Shown: positions 32,298 through 41,734, numbered from the stretch's first letter. The stretch: 64,000 bases of DNA from Bacteroidaceae bacterium (GCA_017483605.1 JAFUWG010000035.1:1-64000), one strand, 5' to 3'. Notes: a model not told the origin generated them from the letters alone. Translations and numbers: made by a program.

Positions 32298-32915
32298 TTG
32301 GTGGCATTTCAGAAGGCTGAGTGCATCTATGACATGACCTGCTACTTCATCGAGCACTATCTGCCACCGATGGGCGACCGCACAGTCGACCAGATGAAGC
32401 AGGCGGCACGTTCGGGTAAGCAGAACATTGCCGAGGGGAATGAGGCTTGTGCCACGTCGATGGAAACAGGCATCAAGTTGATGAACGTAGCGAAGGCGAG
32501 CCTGAAGGAGTTGCAGGAGGATTATGAGGACTATCTGCGGACGCATGGGATGCGGATTTGGGAAGGGAATGAGCCTCGATGCAGGGTGGCACGGGATTGG
32601 TGTAAGTCGCATTCTCAGACGGCAGACTACATGAGGGTGTGCCGGTTGCGAGATGACGAGACGGTGGCGAATGTAGCGCTGATATTGATTCACCAGACGA
32701 TGTATTTGCTACATCGGCTGATTGAAAAATTCAAGCGTGATTTTTTGCAGAATGGTGGTATCAAAGAGCAAATGTCGGCAGCAAGGCGGCAATGGAGGGA
32801 TGAGCATGGGATGGGGTGGATGAATGGGAGGGAATGGAATAAAGGGAAAAAAGAGAATAATGAGAATAATGGGAAGGCGAAAGGTTGTGAGCAAGAGGAA
32901 CCTCCCAAGACATAA
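32298..32915 (+). CDS. Four-helix-bundle protein (23S rRNA IVS / Avd-like family)
   Basis: A 205-residue protein by TTG start. The helical core (VAFQKAECIYDMTCYFIEHY ... QMKQAARSGKQNIAEGNEAC) is the four-helix-bundle family found in 23S rRNA intervening sequences and beside diversity-generating elements. The frame is open further upstream and reads NNSFLPARGDYKK, which looks like native protein. An ATG exists at 32254 but one base out of frame (CCTATGCAAAT), so a one-base deletion may have destroyed the true start. The tail (GKKENNENNGKAK) is low complexity. An 11-bp inverted repeat frames the gene (32210-32220 and 32865-32875). Confidence 0.75.
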   Translation: MVAFQKAECIYDMTCYFIEHYLPPMGDRTVDQMKQAARSGKQNIAEGNEACATSMETGIKLMNVAKASLKELQEDYEDYLRTHGMRIWEGNEPRCRVARDWCKSHSQTADYMRVCRLRDDETVANVALILIHQTMYLLHRLIEKFKRDFLQNGGIKEQMSAARRQWRDEHGMGWMNGREWNKGKKENNENNGKAKGCEQEEPPKT

Positions 32916-33145
32916 AAGAGCAAGGTATTCGCGACCTCTATTTGATTAAGATTGCACGTGTGGGCACGAAGAAGGAGGTACATCCAGAATGCGATGACAA
33001 CGATTTCCGACTGGTGTTCGAGATTGAGTTCATAAAGCAATTGTTTGATGATTACAAGCCTGTAGAGTTGAAGATTTGGCACACTTTTACCGACACGACG
33101 ATGGAGAAACTGGAGACCTCTGTACAGAATGAACCCAGAGAATAA
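32891..33145 (+). pseudogene. C-terminal fragment of an unidentified protein
   Basis: The frame is open from 32891 with no ATG and reads DIKEQGIRDLYLIKIARVGT ... FEIEFIKQLFDDYKPVELKI to a stop at 33145. It has the look of the end of a larger protein. A TTG at 32942 could start a 67-residue protein. Its beginning coincides with the right edge of the four-helix-bundle element, so that element may have interrupted the parent gene. The family is not recognised. Confidence 0.5.
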
Positions 33146-33172
33146 TGAAGAAGAACATTGACAGAAAAAAGC

Positions 33173-33210
33173 AGGCGGGAAGCATGATGCTTCCCGCCTG
33201 GCTTTTTGAG
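33173..33210. terminator. Strong bidirectional terminator
   Basis: A 12-bp perfect stem, AGGCGGGAAGCA (33173-33184) with TGCTTCCCGCCT (33188-33199). T-runs lie on both sides (CTTTTTG on plus, CTTTTTTC on minus). It closes the GH57 operon and the plus-strand island. Confidence 0.85.
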
Positions 33211-33224
33211 GGGGTTGGTTGGGG

Positions 33225-34679
33225 TTATTTCTTGGCAGCCTTTTTGGCTGGGGCTTTCTTGGCAGGGGCGGGCTTGGGAGCCTCGGCTTTCACTGCGGGT
33301 TTGGGAGCGGCCTCTTTCTTGGTGGCTGCCTTGGGTGCTGCTTTGGGGGCAGACTTTGGAGCGGCTTTGGGGGCTGCTTTCTTGACGGGTTTCTTGTCCT
33401 CCAACTCGGTGGGGTTGTACTTTTCGAGTTTCTTGCGGAGGCGTTCGATTTCCTTGTCCTTGGCAGTGATTTCGTCCTGCTGGTTCTTGATCATGGTGAT
33501 GAGTCCGTCGATTTCTTCGTTGTCGGCACCGCCGTAGAGGCTGTTGACGCGGGCAATGAAGTCGCCGAGGATGTTCATGTAGTTGGTGAACGCATCGTAG
33601 GGGCTGTCGTAGATGCCTCGATAGACGTAACTGGGCTTGGTGGTCATGAAGCGGAAGTTGTTCGATGCCTGCAGGCTGTCCCAGTCCATCTGGATGCGGC
33701 GGTCGCCGCTGACGCGGACGCGGTCTGCCACGCTGTAGAGTTTCTGGAATGCTTCACGCTGCATGACGTTGCCGAGCCAGCAGGAGGTGTCTCGCTCTTC
33801 GTCCACCCAGGAGATGTTGTAGGGCACTTCGAGCGCACCGACGCTGGGCTGTTCGCAGAATTCTGACGGAAGGGCGAAGCCGATGTTGCGTTCGCGTGCG
33901 AGCACGGGGATTGCCTTGAGGAACTCGAGGATGCCGCTGGAGAGTGGGTGGAAGATGCCGAAGGTGACGAGTTCGCCGAAGATGTTGATGACTTCCTCTT
34001 CTGCCGGTGTGGAGGCAATCCAGTCGAGCCACTGGTCTGCCATGAGCGGATGTGAGGTGAATCGCTCGGTGATGTCTTCGGAGAGGTTGATGTCACGCAG
34101 AAGGAGTTTCAGGCGTGGGTCGGTGGCACAATGGTAGATGTAGTGTGGCGATTTCCAGCCGAGCACCTGCTTGGCTCCTTCGGTGAGCATACCCTTGAAT
34201 CCGAGGGCTGCCACCTGTGCGCCGATGTCGTCGTTGTAGATGAGGGATGAGTTGCGGAACACCTTCGGACGCTTGCCGAAGAGTTCTTTGATGCGGTTGC
34301 TCATTCGCTTCACTTCGGCGGCGAAACTCTCTTCGTTGGCGAGGGATGCCAGACCGTGGCTGTAGGGCTCGCAGAGGAATTCGACCTGACCTGTGGCGTT
34401 GATTTCTTGCAGGAGGTCGATGACCTGTGGTGCGTGGAACTCGAGTTGCTCAAGACCGCAGCCCGAGAGTGAGAAGGCAACTCGGAATTCTGGGTTGTCT
34501 TTGCACATCTGGATGAGGGTCTGGAGTGCCGGCACGTAACTGCGCTCGGCGATGTCGGTGATGGAGCGTTCGTTCTCGTAGTCGTCGTAGTAGTAGTGGT
34601 CACGGCCGATGTCGAAGAAGCGGTAACGCTTGAGATGGATTATCTGGTGAATCTCAAAATAAAGACAAATCTTTTTCAT
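33225..34679 (-). CDS. Glycoside hydrolase family 57 alpha-amylase-like, with basic Ala/Pro/Lys tail
   Basis: A 484-residue protein. The first ~400 residues are the GH57 domain (ICLYFEIHQIIHLKRYRFFD, then FSLSGCGLEQLEFH and FLCEPYSHGLASL), which acts on alpha-glucans by a retaining mechanism. A coiled coil (NQQDEITAKDKEIERLRKKL) follows. The last ~55 residues are Lys/Ala/Pro repeats (KAAPKAAPKSAPKAAPKAAT) like histone H1 tails, not part of GH57. It is the last gene of the glycogen operon, about 125 bases after the GT4 gene. Confidence 0.9.
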   Translation of the reverse strand: MKKICLYFEIHQIIHLKRYRFFDIGRDHYYYDDYENERSITDIAERSYVPALQTLIQMCKDNPEFRVAFSLSGCGLEQLEFHAPQVIDLLQEINATGQVEFLCEPYSHGLASLANEESFAAEVKRMSNRIKELFGKRPKVFRNSSLIYNDDIGAQVAALGFKGMLTEGAKQVLGWKSPHYIYHCATDPRLKLLLRDINLSEDITERFTSHPLMADQWLDWIASTPAEEEVINIFGELVTFGIFHPLSSGILEFLKAIPVLARERNIGFALPSEFCEQPSVGALEVPYNISWVDEERDTSCWLGNVMQREAFQKLYSVADRVRVSGDRRIQMDWDSLQASNNFRFMTTKPSYVYRGIYDSPYDAFTNYMNILGDFIARVNSLYGGADNEEIDGLITMIKNQQDEITAKDKEIERLRKKLEKYNPTELEDKKPVKKAAPKAAPKSAPKAAPKAATKKEAAPKPAVKAEAPKPAPAKKAPAKKAAKK

Positions 34680-34680
34680 A

Positions 34681-34717
34681 AAGACCCCCTCCCCGCTCCC
34701 CCTGTCGAGGGGGAGAG
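34681..34717. repeat. REP-like palindrome upstream of GH57
   Basis: CTCCCCCTGTCGAGGGGGAG forms a hairpin. With its left part AAGACCCCCTCC it closely matches 50204-50236. It sits two bases from the GH57 ATG, where it could affect translation. Confidence 0.65.
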
Positions 34718-34804
34718 TAGAATGATTGTGGGGAGGAATTCTACTTGCTGTTTTTTATATATTCTTTTTTTTATTTTTAATATGGAATGTGCGAACGGGG
34801 TGTG

Positions 34805-36082
34805 TTAATGCAGGAACCCTCCGTTGTAGATGCACTCGTCGTAGAGTTTGCGGATGCGGTGGCCGACTTTCACCCAGGTGATTTCGGCTACTTCCTTCAA
34901 GCCCTCGTCACGCAGGTAGGTGTGGAGACCCTCGTTGGTGCAGAGCGAGTAGATGGCGTCTGCCATGGCGTTGATGTCCCAGTAATCGACCTTGATGACT
35001 TTGTCGAGAATCTCGCCGCAGCCTGACTGCTTGGAGATGATGGACGGGGTGCCGCACTGCATGGCTTCGAGCGGTGCAATGCCGAAGGGTTCTGACACGG
35101 ACGGCATGACGAAGACGTCGCTCGCCTTGTAGCATTCGTAAACCTCTTTACCTCGCTGGAAACCAGGGAAATGTACTCGGTCGGCGATGCCTTTGGCAGC
35201 GGCGAGGTCAACCATCTCCCAATACTTGTCGCCCGAACCTGCAAAGCAGAAGCGGATGTTCTTGGAACGCTGACAAACGAGGTCGGCTGCCTCGATGAAG
35301 TATTCGGGGCCCTTCTGCATGGTGATACGTCCGAGGAAGGTGACGACCTTCTCCTTACCGTGATCCACACGTGGGATGTCGAGATACTCCTGTGGCAGCG
35401 GATAGACGGCGTTGTGCATGGCGAAGCACTTGCGTGGGTCCTGATGATACTCGCGGATGACGGTCTGACGGGTCAGTTCCGACACGCACATGATGCAGTC
35501 GGCATAGTCCATGCCGTTCTTCTCGATGGAATAGACCGTGGGGTTCACCTTGCCGCGTGAGCGGTCGAAGTCGGTGGCGTGTACGTGGATGCAGAGCGGT
35601 TTTCCGCTGACCATCTTGGCGTGTACACCAGCGGGATAGGTGAGCCAGTCGTGGGCGTGGATGATGTCGAACTGCTCTGAGCGAGCCACCACGCCGGCGA
35701 TGATGGAGAAGTTGTTGATTTCGTCGTGCAGATTGCCCGGATAGCCACCGGCGAACTCCATACAGCCCATGTCGTTGACGTTCATGTAGGAGAAGTCGGC
35801 GTAGATGTGATTGCGGAAGTTGTAGTAGTCCTCAGGGCTCATGTAACTCGGCACGCGGCTCTTCACATACTCGTAGTCGTGGTCGCGATAGACGATGGGC
35901 ACCTGGTTCATGCCAATGATACGCAGGAACTTTTCTTCCTCTCCGCAAGGCTTAGGAAGGCAGAAGGTAATCTCAGCATCTGGCTGACCTTCAACCATTC
36001 CCTTGGTGATACCGTAGGAAGCAACTGCCAGTCCGCCGTAAATCTTAGGTGGAAATTCCCAACCGAACATTAAAACTTTCAT
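34805..36082 (-). CDS. GT4/GT5-type glycogen synthase-like glycosyltransferase
   Basis: A 425-residue glycosyltransferase of GT-B fold. The N-terminal motif MFGWEFPPKIYGGLAVASYG holds the K-x-G-G loop typical of starch/glycogen synthases. IIHAHDWLTYPAGVHAKM is the donor-site region, and PSVSEPFGIAPLEAMQCGTP is the C-terminal E-x7-E motif. The most likely role is alpha-1,4-glucan chain extension from a nucleotide-glucose. It lies between the debranching enzyme and GH57, 20 bases after the former, in a glycogen operon common in Bacteroidales. Confidence 0.9.
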   Translation of the reverse strand: MKVLMFGWEFPPKIYGGLAVASYGITKGMVEGQPDAEITFCLPKPCGEEEKFLRIIGMNQVPIVYRDHDYEYVKSRVPSYMSPEDYYNFRNHIYADFSYMNVNDMGCMEFAGGYPGNLHDEINNFSIIAGVVARSEQFDIIHAHDWLTYPAGVHAKMVSGKPLCIHVHATDFDRSRGKVNPTVYSIEKNGMDYADCIMCVSELTRQTVIREYHQDPRKCFAMHNAVYPLPQEYLDIPRVDHGKEKVVTFLGRITMQKGPEYFIEAADLVCQRSKNIRFCFAGSGDKYWEMVDLAAAKGIADRVHFPGFQRGKEVYECYKASDVFVMPSVSEPFGIAPLEAMQCGTPSIISKQSGCGEILDKVIKVDYWDINAMADAIYSLCTNEGLHTYLRDEGLKEVAEITWVKVGHRIRKLYDECIYNGGFLH

Positions 36083-36102
36083 ATCCTTTTGTCCTCCTTC
36101 TG

Positions 36103-38046
36103 TTAATAGTTATAGAATTTAGAGAGCACTCTGTTGACACGGAGCACGGCTGCCACATTCATGGCGAACGAGAGGGCTCCGCGGCCGCTGAATGGCGGGT
36201 TGCCGTCGAAGAGTTCGGGAAGAGTGCCGATGCAGTGGTAGAACATCTCCTCTTCCAGACCGACGAAGCAACGGTCCACCCACGAGAGTCCGCTACGCTT
36301 ATAGACCTTCAGGCAGGTTTCGAGATAGAAGCCTGAGAGCCAAGGCCACACGGTGCCCTGGTGATAGGCTGAGTCGCGCTGCACCTGTCCGCCGGCATAG
36401 ATGGGGTTGTAGCCACCCGACTTGGGCGAGAGGCTGCGCATTCCCTTCGGGGTGAGCAGTTCCTTGGTGCAGATGTCGAAAATCCGCTTCTTCTCGGGCG
36501 TGGTCAGTGGGCTGTACTCCAGCGAGGAAGCGATGAGCATATTGGGTCGGACGGACCAAGAGATGAATCCATCGTCCACATAGTCAAGCAGATAGCCGTG
36601 CTGATTGAGGAAGGTGTCCTTGAACGACTTGCCGGTCAGTTCTGCCAGACGGGTGTAGTCGCCTGCCTCGGCGGTCTGGCCAGAAGCCATCAGCATCTCG
36701 GCATTGAACAGCAGGGCGTTGTACCACAGGGCATTGATTTCCACCACATAGCCCGAACGCGGCACGACGGGATGACCGTTCACCTCGGAGTTCATCCATG
36801 TGACGGCGTGGTCGCGGCCGTTCGTGTAGAGAAGACCATTGTCGTGCAGCAGCAGGTTTTCGTGCTTGCCCTGCTTGATGAAGCCGACAATCTGGTTGAC
36901 CAGCCTGCCATACTTCTCGCGGGCGGCATCGGCACTGACCAGCCGCGAATACTGCTGGATGCACCACACTGCCCAGAGGAGCACATCGGGCTTCTCCATC
37001 TCGTATATCTTGATGTCCGACTTCTTGCCTGCCATGAAGTCCTGAATCGCCTTTTCGGCAGTCTTCATCGCCCGCTCGTAGTAGTCCACCTCGTCGATGG
37101 CGAGGGTGAGTCCCGGCAGGGATACGAACATATCGCGGGCACGGCACTTGAACCACGGATAGCCGGCGATGATGTAGTTCTCGCCGTCCTTCTCGTAGTG
37201 GAACTGATGGGCCGCATTGACCAGACAAGACTGGAAGTTGGTGCGTGGCACGTGTACCTCATACTCGTGGTCGAAGACCTTCTTCAACTGGCTGGACTTC
37301 ACTTCGCTCAGTCCGGCGGCGAAGACCACGCTCTCGCCCTTCTTGATGTTGAACTCGAAGTAGCCTGGCACGTAGAGGTCCTCGGTGTAGTCATAGCCCA
37401 TCTCCTGCTCCTTGTAGTATTCGATGCCGCGATACCAGTTGGGCTCGAAGACGAACTCGTTCTTCTTGTTGAGTTGCATCATCAGTTCTGGATAGCCCGG
37501 GTACATACGAGTCTTGATGCCGTTGTCGATGAGTTGGTACTCGCGGCTGGCACGTGAGTTCTCGTGTGTACACTCGCCCACACTGCGGAAGGCGAGGAAC
37601 GGACGCAGACGAAGGGTTGTGACGGAGTGGGCATCGAGCAGCGTGTAGCGGATGAGGAAGCGGTTCTCGAAGTGCTGGAACACACGCTCCTTCTTCAGTA
37701 TCACACCACCCACACGGTAGATGGTTGTCGGCAGTTTTTCCCATTCGCACGAACGGATGTACTTGTGTCCGTTGGGACTGTACACGTTGCCCGAATACTT
37801 GTGCAGACCCAGATTGAACTGAGCACCGTGCTGGATGACGGTCTCGTCGAGCGACGACAGGAGCACATGGTTCTCATCGCCCAGTTCTGGGACAGGAACA
37901 ACCAACAAACCGTGATATTTACGCGTATTGCAATCCACAATGGATGAGCACGAATACGCACCTGACCTGTTTGTACGCAGAATCTCCTTTGGCATCGATT
38001 CCTGCAGGTTAGTCATCAGGGTTTTGTCGAAACGTAAATAACTCAT
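36103..38046 (-). CDS. Glycogen debranching enzyme (amylo-alpha-1,6-glucosidase)
   Basis: A 647-residue protein. The N-terminal domain (KEILRTNRSGAYSCSSIVDC NTRKYHGLLV region) fits the bacterial/archaeal debranching N-terminal domain. The C-terminal (alpha/alpha)6 barrel has GYPWFKCRARDMFVSLPGLT, QRDSAYHQGTVWPWLSGFYL and related motifs of GH133-type enzymes. It removes alpha-1,6 branches from glycogen. It is first in the operon, with a -7 box at 38109-38116. Confidence 0.93.
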   Translation of the reverse strand: MSYLRFDKTLMTNLQESMPKEILRTNRSGAYSCSSIVDCNTRKYHGLLVVPVPELGDENHVLLSSLDETVIQHGAQFNLGLHKYSGNVYSPNGHKYIRSCEWEKLPTTIYRVGGVILKKERVFQHFENRFLIRYTLLDAHSVTTLRLRPFLAFRSVGECTHENSRASREYQLIDNGIKTRMYPGYPELMMQLNKKNEFVFEPNWYRGIEYYKEQEMGYDYTEDLYVPGYFEFNIKKGESVVFAAGLSEVKSSQLKKVFDHEYEVHVPRTNFQSCLVNAAHQFHYEKDGENYIIAGYPWFKCRARDMFVSLPGLTLAIDEVDYYERAMKTAEKAIQDFMAGKKSDIKIYEMEKPDVLLWAVWCIQQYSRLVSADAAREKYGRLVNQIVGFIKQGKHENLLLHDNGLLYTNGRDHAVTWMNSEVNGHPVVPRSGYVVEINALWYNALLFNAEMLMASGQTAEAGDYTRLAELTGKSFKDTFLNQHGYLLDYVDDGFISWSVRPNMLIASSLEYSPLTTPEKKRIFDICTKELLTPKGMRSLSPKSGGYNPIYAGGQVQRDSAYHQGTVWPWLSGFYLETCLKVYKRSGLSWVDRCFVGLEEEMFYHCIGTLPELFDGNPPFSGRGALSFAMNVAAVLRVNRVLSKFYNY

Positions 38047-38108
38047 AGAGGTTGTAGTATTTTAAGGTATTATTAGTTTTTTGCGGTTAGCACGCTCATT
38101 AAATTTGT

Positions 38109-38116
38109 CAAATTTA
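38109..38116 (-). promoter_or_regulatory. -7 box for the glycogen operon
   Basis: TAAATTTG on the minus strand, 63 bases before the debranching enzyme ATG. Confidence 0.5.
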
Positions 38117-38252
38117 GGGATTATTTTTCTTGTGTACAACCTTTCTTCGATTTTTTTCAGAAAAAAATTCACATCCGCCCTCAAAAAACGTCAAAAAGAT
38201 GTTGAAAAGCAGAAAATCGCAGAAAAGTTTTGTTTAATTTGCAACTTGTGTG

Positions 38253-38260
38253 TAACTTTG
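38253..38260 (+). promoter_or_regulatory. -7 box for the Crp/Fnr gene at 38284
   Basis: TAACTTTG (TAnnTTTG), 24 bases before the ATG. Confidence 0.6.
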
Positions 38261-38283
38261 CATTGCAAAACTCAATAAGGTTA

Positions 38284-38988
38284 ATGAAAAAGAAATATTC
38301 CAGGATATTGGCAGAGACGGTGGAGAGTCTTCAGGACATCACGCAACTCCTCACCGACGAAGAGAAAGAGGAACTGAAGGATAACATTTCCGTGCAGCAA
38401 TTCAAGAAGAACGAAGTGCTTTACCAGGAGGGTGAAGTGCCTCAGTTGTTCCACTGCCTCATCAGCGGCAAGGTGAAAATCTACAAGGACGGCGTGGGCG
38501 GCAGAACCCAGATCATCCGAGTGGTCAAGCCTGTGGAGTATTTCGGCTATCGTGCCTATTTTGCCAACCAGAACTACGTGACCGCCGCCGCCACGCTGGA
38601 GGCGAGCACCATCTGCTTCATCCCGAACGAACTGATGGAGAAGTGGCTGATGGAAAACAACCGCCTTGCCCTCTACTTCATCCGCAGATTGGCGGTGGAG
38701 GTGGGCAACTCCGACCAGCGGATGGTGAACCTCACCCAGAAGCACATCCGCGGACGCCTGGCAGAGTCGCTGCTCTTCCTGCGTGACAACTACGGGCTGG
38801 AGGAGGACGGTGCCACCCTGTCCATCTACCTTTCTCGCGAAGACCTTGCCAACATGTCGAACATGACGACTTCCAACGCCATTCGCACCCTCTCCACTTT
38901 CGCACAGGAAAAAATTATCGCCATCGATGGGAAGAAAATCAAAATCATCGACGGCGAAAGTCTGGAGAAAATCAATAAGATTGGGTGA
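38284..38988 (+). CDS. Crp/Fnr family transcriptional regulator
   Basis: A 234-residue regulator. The N-terminal beta-barrel sensor (KNEVLYQEGEVPQLFHCLIS, then YFGYRAYFANQNYVTAAATL) and the C-terminal winged helix (YLSREDLANMSNMTTSNAIR with LSTFAQEKII) are clear. The start at 38284 is preferred over 38230 because the -7 box at 38253 would lie inside the longer version. Effector unknown. It diverges from the glycogen operon and could regulate it, which is only positional inference. Confidence 0.9.
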   Translation: MKKKYSRILAETVESLQDITQLLTDEEKEELKDNISVQQFKKNEVLYQEGEVPQLFHCLISGKVKIYKDGVGGRTQIIRVVKPVEYFGYRAYFANQNYVTAAATLEASTICFIPNELMEKWLMENNRLALYFIRRLAVEVGNSDQRMVNLTQKHIRGRLAESLLFLRDNYGLEEDGATLSIYLSREDLANMSNMTTSNAIRTLSTFAQEKIIAIDGKKIKIIDGESLEKINKIG

Positions 38989-39054
38989 TTTTGCCCGCAT
39001 CGCAGAGGGCTTTCCCTTTTTTGAGCGGCCTCTTCCTTGCGTGGGCTTTTTCTT

Positions 39055-39993
39055 CTATTCCACCAGTGGCACAATAAAATTCAACGCATCTTTTTCGAGG
39101 CTGATACGCAGCGGCTCCGGCTGCTTGGTGGTCAGCACCAGGCCGTCGAACGACACGAGCGCCTTGTCCACCCGATTGACCGTCACCTGCTGGGCACGGT
39201 AGGGATGCACATTCTTGTAGTTGAGGAACCGACCCTTGCCCAACAGCCAGAACCCCTCGAAGAGTTGCCACCACTTCGGACGGGTAATCAGCGAGATGTC
39301 CAGCATTCCGTTGTAGGGCACCGCATTGGGTGTCTGCCCGTAGCCGTGGCAGTTGCCGATGCACACCGACATATAGTTCTCCTCAATCGTCTCCGTCTCA
39401 ATCTGCAACGCCATGTTGAACTGCTTCCGCTCGAAGATGCGGCTGATGAGGGCAGGAATGACCGAGAGCCTGCGGGAGCCGATAATCTGCACCGCGTCGT
39501 TGGTCGTCTTGATGAGCCGGGCACCCAGACCGATGTTCACACAGTTGAGGAAGTAGCGACGCTGCGGAATGCCGTCGTCCTGATAGATGCAGCAGCCCAC
39601 ATCCACCTTCCGCACATGGCGGGCGATGATGCTGTCCACCACCCTCTTGTAGTCGTCCACCGTCACCCCCCAGAATCGGGAGAAGTCGTTGCCGATGCCA
39701 TTCGGAATCACGGCAAAGGCAAAATCCTCGGGCAGCGACTCCCGCTGCTTCATGATGGCATTCACGGCACTGTTCAGCGAGCCGTCGCCACCCACCACGA
39801 CCACCGTCCGGTAGCCGTTTTCGCAAAGCATCCCCACCAGTCGTCCCACCGAACTGAAGGTCTCCGACTGCAAAAAGTCATACTGCACACCCTTCTGCTC
39901 CAGATACTTGCGGATGAGCACCCATCGTTTCTGCGAGCGGTCCAGACCTGCGTGCGGACTGTAAACTACACCTATGCGGTTTGCGTCAACCAT
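39055..39993 (-). CDS. Diacylglycerol kinase family lipid kinase (YegS/DagK type)
   Basis: A 312-residue protein of the DAGK catalytic family. The nucleotide-binding loop is VVVGGDGSLNSAVNAI and the following conserved stretch is AVIPNGIGNDFSRFWGV. It phosphorylates diacylglycerol or a related membrane lipid such as a sphingoid base; which one cannot be told. Its start overlaps the miaA stop region by 22 bases, so it is coexpressed with miaA and probably pfkA. Confidence 0.9.
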   Translation of the reverse strand: MVDANRIGVVYSPHAGLDRSQKRWVLIRKYLEQKGVQYDFLQSETFSSVGRLVGMLCENGYRTVVVVGGDGSLNSAVNAIMKQRESLPEDFAFAVIPNGIGNDFSRFWGVTVDDYKRVVDSIIARHVRKVDVGCCIYQDDGIPQRRYFLNCVNIGLGARLIKTTNDAVQIIGSRRLSVIPALISRIFERKQFNMALQIETETIEENYMSVCIGNCHGYGQTPNAVPYNGMLDISLITRPKWWQLFEGFWLLGKGRFLNYKNVHPYRAQQVTVNRVDKALVSFDGLVLTTKQPEPLRISLEKDALNFIVPLVE

Positions 39994-40721
39994 AATGCTT
40001 CTACTTGCTTTATACGTTCTTCAATGGGCGTCTCGACGCTGAGCCAGTGAATCTTGATGCCCCGCCGCTCCTCCATGCCACGAAACCAGGTCATCTGCCG
40101 CTTGGCAAACTGGTGGATGGCGATTTCGAGCAGCGACACCATCTCGTCATACTGCAACTGCCCCAGCAGATAGAGCGTCACGAACTTGTACTCCAGTCCG
40201 TAGCGGATGAGCCTTTCGGCGGGCACTCCCCTATCCAGCAGCCCTTTTATCTCGTCCACCATCCCCTCTTCCAGTCGGGCATGGAGACGCTTGGTGATTT
40301 TTGCCCTCCGCTCCTCGCGGCTGATGTCCAGCCCGACGATGAGCGAACGGAACTCGGGAAACTCCCTGCCGTCAAACTCGTATGCCTTGACCACGCTCTC
40401 GATGTACATGCCCGTGCCGCCACACAGGATGGGCAGTTTGCCACGGGCGGTGATGTCGTCGTAGGCATCGAGGAATCCCTGCTGCCACTCATACACATTG
40501 TACCTCGTGCCCGCCTCGGCAATGTCGATGAGGTGATACGGGATGTCCTTCCCCTCCACGCGGTAGTCCGCCAGGTCCTTCCCCGTGCCGATGTCCATGC
40601 CGCGATACACCTGCCGGCTGTCGGCACTGATGATTTCCCCGTCCATGTCATACGCCAAGCGTGCCGCAAAAGTAGTCTTGCCGCACGCCGTAGGTCCTAA
40701 TATGATGAGCAGGTTCTTCAA
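39972..40721 (-). CDS. miaA: tRNA dimethylallyltransferase
   Basis: A 249-residue protein that prenylates A37 of tRNAs reading UNN codons. The P-loop is GPTACGKTT (residues 9-17), and SADSRQVYRGMDIGTGK and GGTGMYIESVVK are MiaA signatures. It is shorter than the usual ~300 residues and seems to lack part of the insertion domain, as in the compact Bacteroidales form. It starts just after pfkA ends (one base between), so pfkA-miaA-lipid kinase form one unit. Confidence 0.9.
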   Translation of the reverse strand: MKNLLIILGPTACGKTTFAARLAYDMDGEIISADSRQVYRGMDIGTGKDLADYRVEGKDIPYHLIDIAEAGTRYNVYEWQQGFLDAYDDITARGKLPILCGGTGMYIESVVKAYEFDGREFPEFRSLIVGLDISREERRAKITKRLHARLEEGMVDEIKGLLDRGVPAERLIRYGLEYKFVTLYLLGQLQYDEMVSLLEIAIHQFAKRQMTWFRGMEERRGIKIHWLSVETPIEERIKQVEALWLTQTA

Positions 40722-40722
40722 A

Positions 40723-41700
40723 CTAAATCGAGAGTTCGTCCAGCACTCGTATGAGCGTCTTGTTCATTGCCTTGTCCGAGCGGATGGCATCGGTGAAAGG
40801 CACATACACCACCTCGTCGTTGCGGATGCCAATCATCACATTGCGCTGACCGTCGAGAATGGCATCGATGGCACCGGCACCCAGACGGCTTGCCAAGATG
40901 CGGTCGCGAGCCGATGGAGAACCGCCACGCTGCAAGTGTCCGAGGATGGACACACGCACGTCATACTGCGGATATTCCTTCTTCACCCTGTCGGCATAGA
41001 ACATCGCACCGCACTTGGGGCTTTCGCTCACGATGACGATGCTCGAGTTCTTGCTCTTGCGGATGCCTCGGCCGATGAAGTGCTCCAACTGGTCAGCATC
41101 CGTGCTGTCCTCGGGAATGATGGCAGCCTCGGCACCGCTGGCGATGGCACTGTTCTGCGCCAGGAAGCCCGCGTCGCGACCCATCACCTCCACAAAGAAG
41201 ATGCGTTCGTGCGAGTTGGCGGTGTCGCGAATCTTATCCACACAGTCCACGATGGTGTTCAGCGTCGTGTCGTAGCCGATGGTCAGGTCCGTTCCGTAGA
41301 GGTCGTTGTCAATCGTGCCGGGCAGACCGATGCACGGCACGTCATATTCCTGTGCAAAGATGCGGGCACCGGTGAGCGAGCCGTTTCCGCCAATCACCAC
41401 CAGCGAATCGATACCCTCCCGCTGCATCGTCTCGTAAGCCTTCTTCCGTCCCTCGGGCGTCATGAAGTCCTTGCTGCGGGCACTCTTCAGGATGGTTCCG
41501 CCCCTCGACACGATGTTGCTCACGCTCTCGGTGGTGAACGTCTTGATTTCGCCCGTCATCAGGCCCTCATAGCCTCGATAGATGCCCTTCACCGTGAAGC
41601 CCTTGCAGATGGCGCTGCGGGTGATGGCACGGATGGCCGCATTCATGCCCGGCGAGTCACCACCCGATGTGAGAATACCAATACAATTAATCTTTGCCAT
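40723..41700 (-). CDS. pfkA: ATP-dependent 6-phosphofructokinase
   Basis: A 325-residue enzyme of the PfkA family, the committed step of glycolysis. Motifs: [16 protein letters not shown] (ATP site), [10 protein letters not shown] (catalytic Asp), [12 protein letters not shown] and [16 protein letters not shown]. Gly is at the nucleotide-selecting positions of ATP-type enzymes ([15 protein letters not shown]), so ATP rather than pyrophosphate use is likely. Length is normal. It opens the pfkA-miaA-lipid kinase unit. Confidence 0.95.
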   Translation of the reverse strand: MAKINCIGILTSGGDSPGMNAAIRAITRSAICKGFTVKGIYRGYEGLMTGEIKTFTTESVSNIVSRGGTILKSARSKDFMTPEGRKKAYETMQREGIDSLVVIGGNGSLTGARIFAQEYDVPCIGLPGTIDNDLYGTDLTIGYDTTLNTIVDCVDKIRDTANSHERIFFVEVMGRDAGFLAQNSAIASGAEAAIIPEDSTDADQLEHFIGRGIRKSKNSSIVIVSESPKCGAMFYADRVKKEYPQYDVRVSILGHLQRGGSPSARDRILASRLGAGAIDAILDGQRNVMIGIRNDEVVYVPFTDAIRSDKAMNKTLIRVLDELSI

Positions 41701-41734
41701 ATCGTCTTACTGTTTGATTCAAGTTTCTCTTTTT

